A DNA stretch of 18,726 nt from CBDUUP01 sp965370435 (GTDB lineage: Bacteria > Chloroflexota > Anaerolineae > Anaerolineales > UBA11579). Shown piece after piece: positions 7,664-14,443 of this stretch (position 1 is its first letter; every line of letters begins with the position of its first letter). The notes under the pieces are model-generated. The model saw only the letters and a program-made list of their open reading frames with translations, was not told where the DNA came from and ran no database searches. The position numbers and the translations under genes were made by a program. The stretch is taken from NCBI GenBank assembly GCA_965370435.1, contig CBDUUP010000037.1:1-18726 (forward strand), read 5' to 3'.

Positions 7664-9467
7664 GGGTTGCCTCCACCTGGCTTTCCAGGCTGTTTTCATG
7701 AGGATTCATTTGTTTGAGATAGAGTTGCTTGTATAAACTCTCGGTTTGCATCAACTGCTGGTGAGTCCCTTGCTCTTTGATGGCCCCCTGGTCCATGACC
7801 AGGATATTATCGGCTCTCTGGATGGTAGAAAGGCGATGGGCCACCACGAGGGCCGTGCGCCCTACCATCAAACGGTCCAGGGCTTCTTGCACCAGGGCCT
7901 CGGATCGAGTATCCAGCGCCGAGGTGGGTTCATCCAGGAGCAGGATGGGGGCGTCTTTCAAGATGGCTCGGGCCAGCGCGATGCGCTGCCGTTCCCCGCC
8001 CGACAATTTGCCTCCCCATTCGCCTACCTGGGTGTCATAGCCCTCGGGCCGCTCCATGATGAAATCATGGGCGTTGGCCGCTTTGGCCGCCGCGACGATC
8101 TCAACATCCTCAGCGCCGAGGCGTCCGTAGGCGATGTTCTCGGCGATAGTGGCGGGGAAGAGATAAGTATCTTGAGACACCAGCGACACCTGGGTGCGAG
8201 CCTCCGCAAGGCCAGACTGGAACAGGTCATTGCCGAACAAGAAGATGCGGCCTTCTTGGGGTTCATAAAAACCGCACAGCAGCTTGAAGACCGTGCTCTT
8301 TCCGCTTCCGCTTGGCCCCACCAGGGCGGTGGTCTCGCCGGGGTTGAGGCGGAAGCTCAAGTTATCCAATATCACGGTCTCCCGGTCATAGCCAAAGGAG
8401 ACCCCCTCAAATACCGCCGGCGCTTGACTTGCAATGATTTCAAACTTGCCTTCGCCGATCCTTTCCCTGGGTTGGTCCATGATCTGGAATAAGCGCTCGC
8501 CTGCGGGGGCGGCCTCCCGGATCTGCCTGATCCAACCGAGGAATGTCTCGACCGGCATGAACACCGACCATATCAAAATATTGCAAGCCAGCAAGCTGCC
8601 CACGGTGATCTCTCCCTGGTAGGCCAGATAGCCGCCGTACAAGGGGGCAACCAGTTGAGGGATATACCTCAGCGACAGGAACAAGGCGATCAAGAGGGCT
8701 GAACGTCTATCAATCTCCAACCCCTCCTTCTCCACCCCCTCGGCCAGGGTTTGATATTTCTTGGCCAGGATCTGCTTCAAATTGAAGGCCTTCACGATAT
8801 AGGCCCCCCGGATAGCGTCTTGGGAGGCCGCGTTGGCCTGGGACTTATACTCCATCTGCTGTTTGGAATGGGCTTGGATGGGCCTGACGACTTTGTCGAA
8901 CAACACAGCCGAGATGGGTATCAAGATACAGGTGGCTAACAACAATTTCCAGCTCAGGAACAGCATATAGGTGAACCCGAAGATGAATTCAAGCGGCCGG
9001 AAAACGTAATCCGGCAAATTTTTTATGATGTTGGACATTTGATCCGCATCGTTATTCAACCGGGAAACCAGGTCGCCGCTGTGGAGGGAATCAGTATAGG
9101 ACAAAGGCAAATGCTGTATGCGCCCGGTGATCCCATTCCTCAGGTCGCGCAGGGTGTAAGTATGATAACGAGCAGACGAAATCTTGCTCAGGTAGGTGAA
9201 GGTCGAATTCACGACCATAGCGGCCAGGAAAATATACACGTAGCCGGTGAACTGGTCGCTTCGCCCCTCCACCGCCGTATCGGTTAGATTTTTCAGCAAG
9301 TACGGCGTTACGAACCGTATCATCGCATCAACAACCGCGCCGAAGATGCTGACCGATAACCAGAATTTGTGGGGTTTCAAGTACTGGAAGAGGCGGAAGA
9401 GATCCTTCCAGTTTGCAGTAGATTTTGCGTCCTCCGTTGATTTAGAGGGTTGGGTTTCAGGGGGCAT
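7656..9467 (-). CDS. ABC exporter half-transporter, permease fused to ATPase (first of a pair)
   Basis: 603 residues. The ATG at 9467 has GAGG six bases upstream. The order is a six-helix transmembrane domain (about 35-310), then the ATPase: Walker A GPSGSGKST (from 384), Q-loop VSQD, signature SGGERQR (about 489), Walker B ILLLDEP with Glu513, and H-loop AHRLST with His544. It has the same architecture as its downstream neighbour, and the eight-base overlap of the two genes points to a heterodimeric exporter. Both ATPase sites look canonical, unlike the heterodimers with one degenerate site. A TTGACA hexamer on the minus strand (9502-9507) could be its -35, but the matching -10 is poor. Confidence 0.93.
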   Translation of the reverse strand: MPPETQPSKSTEDAKSTANWKDLFRLFQYLKPHKFWLSVSIFGAVVDAMIRFVTPYLLKNLTDTAVEGRSDQFTGYVYIFLAAMVVNSTFTYLSKISSARYHTYTLRDLRNGITGRIQHLPLSYTDSLHSGDLVSRLNNDADQMSNIIKNLPDYVFRPLEFIFGFTYMLFLSWKLLLATCILIPISAVLFDKVVRPIQAHSKQQMEYKSQANAASQDAIRGAYIVKAFNLKQILAKKYQTLAEGVEKEGLEIDRRSALLIALFLSLRYIPQLVAPLYGGYLAYQGEITVGSLLACNILIWSVFMPVETFLGWIRQIREAAPAGERLFQIMDQPRERIGEGKFEIIASQAPAVFEGVSFGYDRETVILDNLSFRLNPGETTALVGPSGSGKSTVFKLLCGFYEPQEGRIFLFGNDLFQSGLAEARTQVSLVSQDTYLFPATIAENIAYGRLGAEDVEIVAAAKAANAHDFIMERPEGYDTQVGEWGGKLSGGERQRIALARAILKDAPILLLDEPTSALDTRSEALVQEALDRLMVGRTALVVAHRLSTIQRADNILVMDQGAIKEQGTHQQLMQTESLYKQLYLKQMNPHENSLESQVEATHD

Positions 9468-9543
9468 ATTGATCCTCGATGTGATGGTTTTGTTTTGCTT
9501 ATGTCAAGGTGAAAATTTTTAGATTTCTTATCTCATTTTTTTC

Positions 9544-9651
9544 ACCGCAGAGACGCATAGAACGCGGAGAAAACGCAGAGAAAAGCTAAAAATATCTAAA
9601 AAACTCTGCGAATCTCCCCTAGCGAAGCGACGCACTCTGCGTCTCTGCGGT
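9544..9651. repeat. Inverted-repeat element of the GCAGAGACGC type
   Basis: ACCGCAGAGACGCA at 9544-9557 is perfectly complementary to 9638-9651, and inner CGCAGAG / CTCTGCG copies nest between them. I recognise this sequence type as a dispersed non-coding repeat in several bacterial genomes. It fills most of the 216-base gap between the ABC pair and the small membrane-protein gene. Confidence 0.7.
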
Positions 9652-9683
9652 AAAATCGTAGATTGGGATGTATGGCAAATCAG

Positions 9684-9869
9684 TTACCTGACCCCAGTGG
9701 AAACGTAGAAGGATATCCACATGGAGAACAGCAGGCCGCTGAGGATGGCGAACACCACCGCCAACATGCACCAATACATCAGGGGGAAAAAGGAGGACTT
9801 TCTCTGGTCTTTCACGTCGTTTTCCTTTTTTATTAGGGGGGAGGTTTCAGCCGGTTCGTTTTCCGCCAC
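9684..9869 (-). CDS. Small single-helix membrane protein, unknown function
   Basis: Up to 61 residues: a charged N-terminal part (ENEPAET, KKENDVKDQRK) and one long hydrophobic helix (about residues 27-56, FFPLMYWCMLAVVFAILSGL). Two GTG starts are possible. The one at 9869 keeps the hydrophilic N-terminus but has no ribosome-binding site; the one at 9815 has AAGGA seven bases upstream and would give 43 residues. The frame is open above 9869 only as far as a stop at 9918-9920, inside a repeat. No family is recognised. The plausible helix and the coding-like hydrophilic lead argue for a real gene. Confidence 0.55.
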   Translation of the reverse strand: MAENEPAETSPLIKKENDVKDQRKSSFFPLMYWCMLAVVFAILSGLLFSMWISFYVSTGVR

Positions 9870-9900
9870 CGGCCAGGATGCGCCAGGGGGGACGGCAAAA

Positions 9901-9993
9901 CCTCCCGCAGGGTTCGACTACCAATAAAAGAGGGATCAACGGGGTATGGGTTACCTGTAAAGGATCCTCTAAAAACACCTTGCGGGAGGCTGC
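9901..9993. repeat. Imperfect inverted repeat CCTCCCGCAGGGT / ACCTTGCGGGAGG
   Basis: CCTCCCGCAGGGT near 9901 faces ACCTTGCGGGAGG near 9977-9989, complementary at 12 of 13 positions. Together with the adjacent 10017-10155 element it makes the 9870-10187 gap a mosaic of repeat elements. An open frame crossing it on the minus strand (to 10096) is judged non-coding. Confidence 0.5.
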
Positions 9994-10016
9994 CAGTCCT
10001 TCCGATAATGGCTTTA

Positions 10017-10155
10017 GGAGTTAAGCGCTTGAACCTTGCGAAGGTTGTTTGGAGTCCAAACAACAATAAACAATTGCCTGCTGAAGGAAAATTCACTCAA
10101 ATGTTCCCAAAACCTTCGCAAGGTTTTGGATTTTCAATTCGAACTGCGTAACTCC
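10017..10155. repeat. Inverted-repeat element containing CCTTGCGAAGG arms
   Basis: The outer ends are GGAGTTAAGCG at 10017 and its imperfect complement ending 10155 (GCGTAACTCC). Inside are an AACCTTGCGAAGGTT arm near 10031-10046 and its reverse complement near 10111-10126. The second arm sits in a 10-bp hairpin, 10107-10116 with 10120-10129. A further 10-bp hairpin joins 10044-10053 with 10055-10064. It begins about 30 bases past the stop codon of the repeat-protein gene and may help end its transcript. Confidence 0.65.
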
Positions 10156-10187
10156 TTGACTTGTAAATGGCTCTCGCGGGTTGAACT

Positions 10188-11828
10188 TTACGAATTGATG
10201 CTGTTGCGATACAGTTTGATGATCTCTTTGACGCTGGCTTCTTGCACGCCGCTTTCGATCACCTTGCGCACGAAATCCGGGGGGATGGTTTCGTCGTTCA
10301 GGCGAATGAGGTCTCGGACCGACAATTCGTCCTGGAAGGCGTCCAACATCTCTTTTGCGAATGTGGGGTTGACGCCCTCCTCGGCCAGGCGAGCCGTGTC
10401 TCTTACATCCAAGTCTTCCATCCCGGCCTCGCGGAGTTCCTTGATATATGCAGCGGTCGTCCCATGGTTAGCCAGCCGGACGTAATCATCGTAATCCAGG
10501 TCTTCCCAACCGGCGGCCTGCACCTCTTGGATGAATTTTACGCTCACGCCGTGGTCGAAGAGGCGGACGATGTCGTCAACCTCTAGGTCATCCAGGCCGA
10601 GAGCGGTGATCTCACGGACGTATGTGGCGGTAACACCGTGGTCAAAAAGGCGGACGATCTCATCCATATCCAGATCATCCAGCCCCTCGGCCTTCAATTC
10701 CAATAGATACTCGGGGCGCACACCGTGGTCATACATGCGGACGAATTCATCTATTTCCAAGTCTGCCAGCCCGGCCTCCTGCATCCCCCGGACGAATTCG
10801 GGGCTTACCCCGTGGTCGCGCATTCGAATGAGTTCATCCAGGTCTAAGTCCTCCAAACCGGCCTCGATCATGTCTCTGACATAGGCGGGGCGCACCCCGT
10901 GGCTGCGCAGTCTGGCGAATTCATCCACGTCCAGGTCATCCAATCCGGCCTCGCCCATCTCCTGGATATATCTCGGCTTGACGCCCTGATTGCGCAGTTG
11001 GACGTATTCGTCCGCGTCCAGGTCTTCCAGACCGGCGGCTCGTATTTCCTGGATGTATCTGGCGCTCACGCCCTGGTTGCGCAGGCTGAGCAGCTCGTCA
11101 ATGTCCAGGTCTTCCATGCCTAGTTCGTGCATCTCTTTGATGTAGCGGGGATGAACCCCTTGATTGCGCAGTTTGGTGAAGTCTTCGATCTCCAGGTCTT
11201 CCAAACCCATCTCGCGCATTTCCCGGATGAACCGGGGGTCAACGCCTTTGTTGCGCAGGTCAACGAGTTCGTCAACGTCCATGTCTCCCAGACCCGTCTC
11301 TCTCATCTCGCGCACGAAGCGGGGGCGGATGTTGTGAATACCCAGTTGGACCAACTCGTCCACCTCCAGGTCTTCTAATCCGGCCTCGCGCATTTCGCTG
11401 ATATATTTGGGGCTGAGGTTGTGGATGCGCAGTTCGACCAGTTCGCTCACTTCCAGGCCCTCGATGCCCCGCTTGCTCAGTTCCCGGATGTAGCGCGGGT
11501 TGACGTTATGGATCATCATTTCGTCGTATTCCCCCTGGCTGAGGTCCTCGTAGCCCAGTTCGGCGTATTCCTCCAGCAAGCTGGGGTCCATATCTTCAAA
11601 GGGCGAGAATCCGGGCATCCTGGGAAGGCGAGGGAGGCGGGGGAGGGAGGGAATTGATGGAATTGAGGGAATGCTGGGAATGCTGCCTATACGGCGGCGC
11701 CTCCCTCTGCGAGACCGTTTGGCTTTGGATTCGCTCTCCTCCAAAGATTTGAAGAGCAGCTCGGCTTCCTCAGCGTTGATCTTTCCCTGGGCGATCATTT
11801 CCAGGATCATCTTGCGTTCTTTTTCCAT
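10188..11828 (-). CDS. SHOCT-like N-terminus plus fifteen and a half 29-residue helical repeats
   Basis: 546 residues; AAGGAG precedes the ATG at 11828. Residues 1-32 (KMILEMIAQGKINAEEAELL) are a SHOCT-like segment of the kind found in DUF2089 and YvlB/LiaX proteins. Residues 34-46 are very basic (KAKRSRRGRRRR), and 49-71 are IPS then LPR tripeptide repeats. From 96 to the end run fifteen full 29-residue repeats and a half copy, consensus about LDVDELVRLRDHGVSPRYI then REMREAGLED. Each repeat looks like two short helices joined at the SP turn, so an acidic alpha-solenoid is expected. I recall similar repeats in the tails of some M56/BlaR1-like peptidases. No enzyme motif, signal peptide or membrane helix is visible. 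It is the last gene of a probable operon with the microprotein and the DUF2089 protein. A scaffold or sensor role is inference. Confidence 0.88.
   Translation of the reverse strand: MEKERKMILEMIAQGKINAEEAELLFKSLEESESKAKRSRRGRRRRIGSIPSIPSIPSIPSLPRLPRLPRMPGFSPFEDMDPSLLEEYAELGYEDLSQGEYDEMMIHNVNPRYIRELSKRGIEGLEVSELVELRIHNLSPKYISEMREAGLEDLEVDELVQLGIHNIRPRFVREMRETGLGDMDVDELVDLRNKGVDPRFIREMREMGLEDLEIEDFTKLRNQGVHPRYIKEMHELGMEDLDIDELLSLRNQGVSARYIQEIRAAGLEDLDADEYVQLRNQGVKPRYIQEMGEAGLDDLDVDEFARLRSHGVRPAYVRDMIEAGLEDLDLDELIRMRDHGVSPEFVRGMQEAGLADLEIDEFVRMYDHGVRPEYLLELKAEGLDDLDMDEIVRLFDHGVTATYVREITALGLDDLEVDDIVRLFDHGVSVKFIQEVQAAGWEDLDYDDYVRLANHGTTAAYIKELREAGMEDLDVRDTARLAEEGVNPTFAKEMLDAFQDELSVRDLIRLNDETIPPDFVRKVIESGVQEASVKEIIKLYRNSINS
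10233..11543 (-). repeat. Tandem 87-bp coding repeats (29 residues each)
   Basis: Fifteen in-frame diverged 87-bp units cover residues 96-530 of the repeat protein. The most conserved positions are the Gly-Val after the first helix, the Pro two residues later, an aromatic at the start of the second helix and the Gly-Leu before the next unit. No two units are identical, so this is an old expansion, not a recent slippage array. Confidence 0.85.
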
Positions 11829-11846
11829 GTTTGCTTTCTCCTTGAT

Positions 11847-11937
11847 CCTTGCGAAGGTCAGGGCGTGGTCATAGCGATAAAACGGGCGCCAATATTTAGG
11901 GGGATAAACCCCGCCGCTCGCTGAACCTTCGCAAGGT
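11847..11937. repeat. Inverted repeat with CCTTGCGAAGGT arms upstream of the repeat-protein gene
   Basis: CCTTGCGAAGGT at 11847-11858 is the reverse complement of ACCTTCGCAAGG at 11925-11936. The CAG that follows the left arm is matched, with one offset base, beside the right arm. It lies between the microprotein gene and the repeat-protein gene, and the left arm ends only a few bases from the ribosome-binding site of the latter. The same arms occur in the 10017-10155 element, so the gene is flanked by two members of one family. Confidence 0.65.
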
Positions 11938-11961
11938 ATGGCTCACTACCAGTAAGTGTTT

Positions 11962-12111
11962 TTAGGCCAATTTCTTGGTTTCGGATTTCGGATTGTGGTT
12001 GGGATTGAGGATGCTTTGGCCCAACGCTTGCAGCAGCATCGCGCCTTCCTCCGCGGTGATTGCGCCTTGGTCAATCATTTCCATAATCAGCTTGCATTCT
12101 TTCTCCATCAT
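11962..12111 (-). CDS. 49-residue SHOCT-like microprotein
   Basis: A short open frame from ATG 12111 (a second ATG follows directly at 12108), with AGGAG seven bases upstream, ending TAA at 11962-11964. Its sequence MMEKECKLIMEMIDQGAITA then EEGAMLLQALGQ matches the first 32 residues of the downstream repeat protein (MEKERKMILEMIAQGKINAE, EAELLFKSLE) and the C-terminus of the upstream DUF2089 protein. The remaining 17 residues are polar (NPNHNPKSETKKLA). It starts 48 bases after the DUF2089 stop codon. It is therefore a free-standing SHOCT-like segment, either a functional partner peptide or the remnant of a longer repeat protein that lost its tail. Good ribosome-binding site and clear homology make it a real gene in my view. 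Confidence 0.75.
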   Translation of the reverse strand: MMEKECKLIMEMIDQGAITAEEGAMLLQALGQSILNPNHNPKSETKKLA

Positions 12112-12159
12112 GGTTTTCTCCTGTGTTACTTGGTTACCGTTAAGTTCAACTCGTCGTTC

Positions 12160-12537
12160 TTATTCGCCTAACTGCTTGAGCAGCTTGGCGGCTTCTTTGG
12201 CGTCAATCTCGCCTTCGCCCAGTTGATTCAAGATCTCCTGCCGCCGGGCGGTGAGAGATTCCTCGTCCGGTTTGGCTTCCAGCCCCATCTCCTCGATCAC
12301 CCGGTTGAGCTGGCTGCGCAGCGTCCAGTAGGATTGGCCCAGTTCGCGCTCCATCTCTTTGAGGTTGCCCCGGTTGCGCAGGAAGCTCTCCAGGAAGCTG
12401 GAGCTGTCCTCGGCCAGCTTGCAGAAGGGGCAGGGGTCGTAGCGCCCCAGGATGACGGTGTCACAGTTGGTGCAGCTCACTTGGGTGACTTCCATCCGGG
12501 AGGTGCAGGTGGGGCATTCTTGAAGGATTTTTTGCAT
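12160..12537 (-). CDS. DUF2089 family protein: zinc ribbon, helix-turn-helix-like core, SHOCT-like C-terminus
   Basis: 125 residues. The ATG at 12537 has AAGGAG six bases upstream and sits about 15 bases below the predicted transcription start. Three CxxC pairs (Cys8/11, 22/25, 36/39) suggest zinc-ribbon binding. Residues about 47-86 are the DUF2089 signature FLRNRGNLKEMERELGQSYW and following LRSQLNRVIEEMG, which looks like a helix-turn-helix with the RGNxKExERELG pattern. Residues 98-125 (RRQEILNQLGEGEIDAKEAA then KLLKQLGE) are the SHOCT-like segment shared with the two genes downstream. DUF2089 proteins are of unknown function; a DNA-binding regulator that controls its own operon through the palindromes at 12564-12627 is a reasonable inference. 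First gene of a probable three-gene operon. Confidence 0.88.
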   Translation of the reverse strand: MQKILQECPTCTSRMEVTQVSCTNCDTVILGRYDPCPFCKLAEDSSSFLESFLRNRGNLKEMERELGQSYWTLRSQLNRVIEEMGLEAKPDEESLTARRQEILNQLGEGEIDAKEAAKLLKQLGE

Positions 12538-12558
12538 GTACAGCTCCTTTTCGGGGAT

Positions 12559-12587
12559 AATATACCAAATATTTGGTTTTAAGTCAA
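12559..12587 (-). promoter_or_regulatory. Near-consensus sigma-70-type promoter of the DUF2089 operon
   Basis: On the minus strand TTGACT (12582-12587) and TATATT (12559-12564) are separated by exactly 17 bases. The expected transcription start is around 12552, leaving a leader of about 15 bases that holds just the AAGGAG ribosome-binding site (12544-12549). Confidence 0.75.
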
Positions 12588-12627
12588 TAGTAACCAATAA
12601 TATTGGTGATACACCAAAATATTAGGT
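12564..12627. promoter_or_regulatory. Array of three palindromic operators over the DUF2089 promoter
   Basis: Three palindromes with ACC...GGT ends: ACCAAATATTTGGT (12564-12577, perfect), ACCAATAATATTGGT (12593-12607, perfect about a central A) and ACCAAAATATTAGGT (12613-12627, imperfect). The first lies in the -10/-35 spacer, the other two upstream of -35. Centres are about 30 and 20 bases apart, close to three and two helical turns, so bound proteins would lie on roughly one face. Repression, probably autoregulation, is inferred. Confidence 0.7.
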
Positions 12628-12736
12628 ATTAAGGCAAAAATATATGATTCTGGCTTTAATTTCACCATCCGAAGCGTTTTTAAGGGGAGAAACTCCCTGA
12701 ATATACCCAATTTTTGTGGGTTTTACAAGTCGAGGC

Positions 12737-12747
12737 AGTGATACAAT
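12737..12747 (+). promoter_or_regulatory. Possible extended -10 promoter for the phosphatidyltransferase-like gene
   Basis: The stretch near 12740 reads TGATACAAT, five of six matches to TATAAT with the upstream TG. It is about 45 bases before the start codon. No convincing -35 is seen. Confidence 0.4.
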
Positions 12748-12794
12748 AGTATTATTCAGGCTTGTATTAAGATTGCACAGAGAGGAAGAGTTCT

Positions 12795-13340
12795 ATGTTG
12801 GTTTCCAAACAAATTGCTGATGTATTGACCGGTGTACGAGTCATTATGTCTATTTACATCGCTTGGCTGGGAATCACTCAAGGAGAAGCCACGCTACCGC
12901 TGGCGATCTGGCTGTTGTTCGCTTCTTGGACCAGCGACGCTTTCGATGGCCCTCTGGCTCGCCGCAGTTCCCGGCGGTATCAAACCTGGATTGGGGATCA
13001 CGACCTAGAGGTGGATATAGGATTCTCTGCCGGTTTGGTTGTCTACATGATGGGCGCCGGTTTAGTGAGCGTTCTCCTCGGAGGGGGATATCTATTATTC
13101 TGGGCCGCGTTCTTTTTCTGGTTGGGTGTGCCCCGCTCGATGGGTATGGTGGTGCAGGCGCCCATTTACGGATGGTTCATCTGGGTCGCCATGCGAGATG
13201 CCCCCGCGGCCGGTATCTGGTTGTTGGTCTGGATCGCCTCCGTCATCATCCTCACCTGGCCGAAGTTCCCCCGCGAAGTGGTCCCTGAATGGCTGGCCGG
13301 GATACGGGCCGTGTTTGAGAGACGCAGCCCACAAGGATAG
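12795..13340 (+). CDS. CDP-alcohol phosphatidyltransferase-like membrane protein
   Basis: 181 residues, ATG at 12795 with AGAGGAAG upstream. The protein is mostly hydrophobic with about four to five membrane helices. Residues 48-56 read DAFDGPLAR, matching the D-x2-D-G-x2-A-R core of the CDP-alcohol phosphotransferase motif, followed by G67, Asp70 and Asp74 (GDHDLEVD) as the second metal-binding half. Spacing deviates: the family rule puts the third Asp 13 residues after the Arg, here it is 14, and GxxxD becomes GxxD. Such enzymes transfer a phosphoalcohol from a CDP-activated lipid to make phospholipids; which alcohol is used cannot be told. An upstream extended -10 (near 12740) and the divergent DUF2089 promoter suggest independent transcription. 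Confidence 0.75.
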   Translation: MLVSKQIADVLTGVRVIMSIYIAWLGITQGEATLPLAIWLLFASWTSDAFDGPLARRSSRRYQTWIGDHDLEVDIGFSAGLVVYMMGAGLVSVLLGGGYLLFWAAFFFWLGVPRSMGMVVQAPIYGWFIWVAMRDAPAAGIWLLVWIASVIILTWPKFPREVVPEWLAGIRAVFERRSPQG

Positions 13341-13419
13341 CCGTGCCATAGAGATAAGCTAAACCTTAAGATTTGGTAAAACTTTCATATTTGTAAAGGG
13401 GGAATTGGGTAAATTGTGG

Positions 13420-13425
13420 TATAAG
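13420..13425 (+). promoter_or_regulatory. Possible -10 (TATAAG) before the endonuclease/phosphatase-type gene
   Basis: GGTATAAG lies about 37 bases before the TTG at 13462 and would place the transcript start inside the alternative longer reading frame. No clear -35 is present. Confidence 0.3.
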
Positions 13426-13461
13426 TACTCCACTTTTAGACCTTTATTGGTGGAGCGCCTC

Positions 13462-14412
13462 TTGACTACATCGTCGAACTCGTCATCGTTGAATTGGTTT
13501 TCACGCCTGCGACCGGTTGGCCGCAGGCTATTTCATTTGCCTGGTCTGCGTGCCTTGAGGCCATTTGCCCGCCAGGTGGCGGCTGTAGCCGAACCCTCTG
13601 AATTGCAACTGGGTCGGAACATCCCCAATTGCGACGACCCCGGCGGACAAGAGAATCTCACCGTCCTGACTGCCAACCTGTGGCACGACTGGCCCCAACA
13701 CCGCCGCCTCCACGATCGCCTCGAAGCTTTCGCCCAACTGGTCGAAAATGAGGACGCCGACATCGTCCTGCTTCAGGAGGTGGCCCGGACGTCGGATCTG
13801 CACGCCGACGAATGGTTGGCTGAACGCCTTTGCATGGCCCACGTATACGTCAGGGCTAATGGACACAAAGATGGCATCGGCTTTGAAGAGGGGCTGGCGA
13901 TTCTCAGCCGCTTCCCCTTGAGCAAGCCTCGCTTGCAGCAATTGGGGTCGAAATCATCGCCCTTCGTGCGGCGGATGGCGCTGGGCGCAGAGGTGGATAC
14001 CCATCTGGGGAAAGTGGCCGTCTTTTCGACGCACCTGGGAATCATGCCCCGCCGCAATGCCAGCCAGATGGCTCACCTTCGGGCCTGGGTCAAGGGGATC
14101 GCCGGGAAACTGCCCGCCCTGATCGGCGGGGACTTCAACGCCCACGAGAACACTTCCCAGATTAAGCTCACCCGGCGTACCTGGTTGGACATTTTCCGGA
14201 ACATTCATCCGAAAAAGGATGGTACCACTTTTAGATTGCGCCTGCCCGGATTGGGCGCGCTGCACCTGAGATTTGATTATCTTTTCCTCCAGCCCGGCGA
14301 CCGCCGTTGGGAGACCCTGGAAGCCCGCCATCTGGATGCCCCCGGCGGCCCCCATTCCGACCACCGGGCCGTGATGGCCCGGTTAGCCCCGGTGCGTGTG
14401 CGGAAGCGGTAG
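13462..14412 (+). CDS. Endonuclease/exonuclease/phosphatase family protein
   Basis: 316 residues from a TTG at 13462, preferred because GGTGGAG lies six bases upstream and a possible -10 (13420) precedes it. A longer TTG start at 13405 is possible (335 residues) but has its purine tract only two bases away; no in-frame ATG exists near the N-terminus. After an Arg-rich, partly hydrophobic lead come the EEP motifs in order: TANLW, VLLQEV (metal-binding Glu), GLAILSRFPL, VFSTHLG, GGDFNA (catalytic Asp and Asn), FDYLF and GPHSDHRAV (catalytic Asp-His). All catalytic residues are present, so a metal-dependent phosphodiesterase or phosphatase is expected, with DNA, RNA, inositol phosphate or sphingomyelin as possible substrates. 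A terminator lies about 185 bases downstream. Confidence 0.85.
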   Translation: MTTSSNSSSLNWFSRLRPVGRRLFHLPGLRALRPFARQVAAVAEPSELQLGRNIPNCDDPGGQENLTVLTANLWHDWPQHRRLHDRLEAFAQLVENEDADIVLLQEVARTSDLHADEWLAERLCMAHVYVRANGHKDGIGFEEGLAILSRFPLSKPRLQQLGSKSSPFVRRMALGAEVDTHLGKVAVFSTHLGIMPRRNASQMAHLRAWVKGIAGKLPALIGGDFNAHENTSQIKLTRRTWLDIFRNIHPKKDGTTFRLRLPGLGALHLRFDYLFLQPGDRRWETLEARHLDAPGGPHSDHRAVMARLAPVRVRKR

Positions 14413-14443
14413 AAGGTTGAAAGTTGGAAGGTTGAAGGGTAAG
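14413..14443 (+). repeat. Short direct repeat of GGTTGAA-type units
   Basis: AAGGTTGAAAGTTGG and AAGGTTGAAGGG follow each other directly behind the stop codon of the EEP gene. Such heptad-like repeats are common low-complexity intergenic sequence; no function is claimed. Confidence 0.4.

Noticed and set aside
9833..10096. Minus-strand open frame of 87 codons.
   Set aside because: It crosses two inverted-repeat elements, has no ribosome-binding site and gives a low-complexity product. The overlap with the small membrane-protein gene argues against it.
10233..11543. Regular 87-base repeats that could be taken for a CRISPR array.
   Set aside because: The repeats are in frame, diverged, without spacers, and encode a clear protein repeat in a 546-residue gene with a good ribosome-binding site.
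12223..12582. Plus-strand open frame opposite the DUF2089 gene.
   Set aside because: It is the antisense shadow of a conserved zinc-ribbon protein and has no translation signal.
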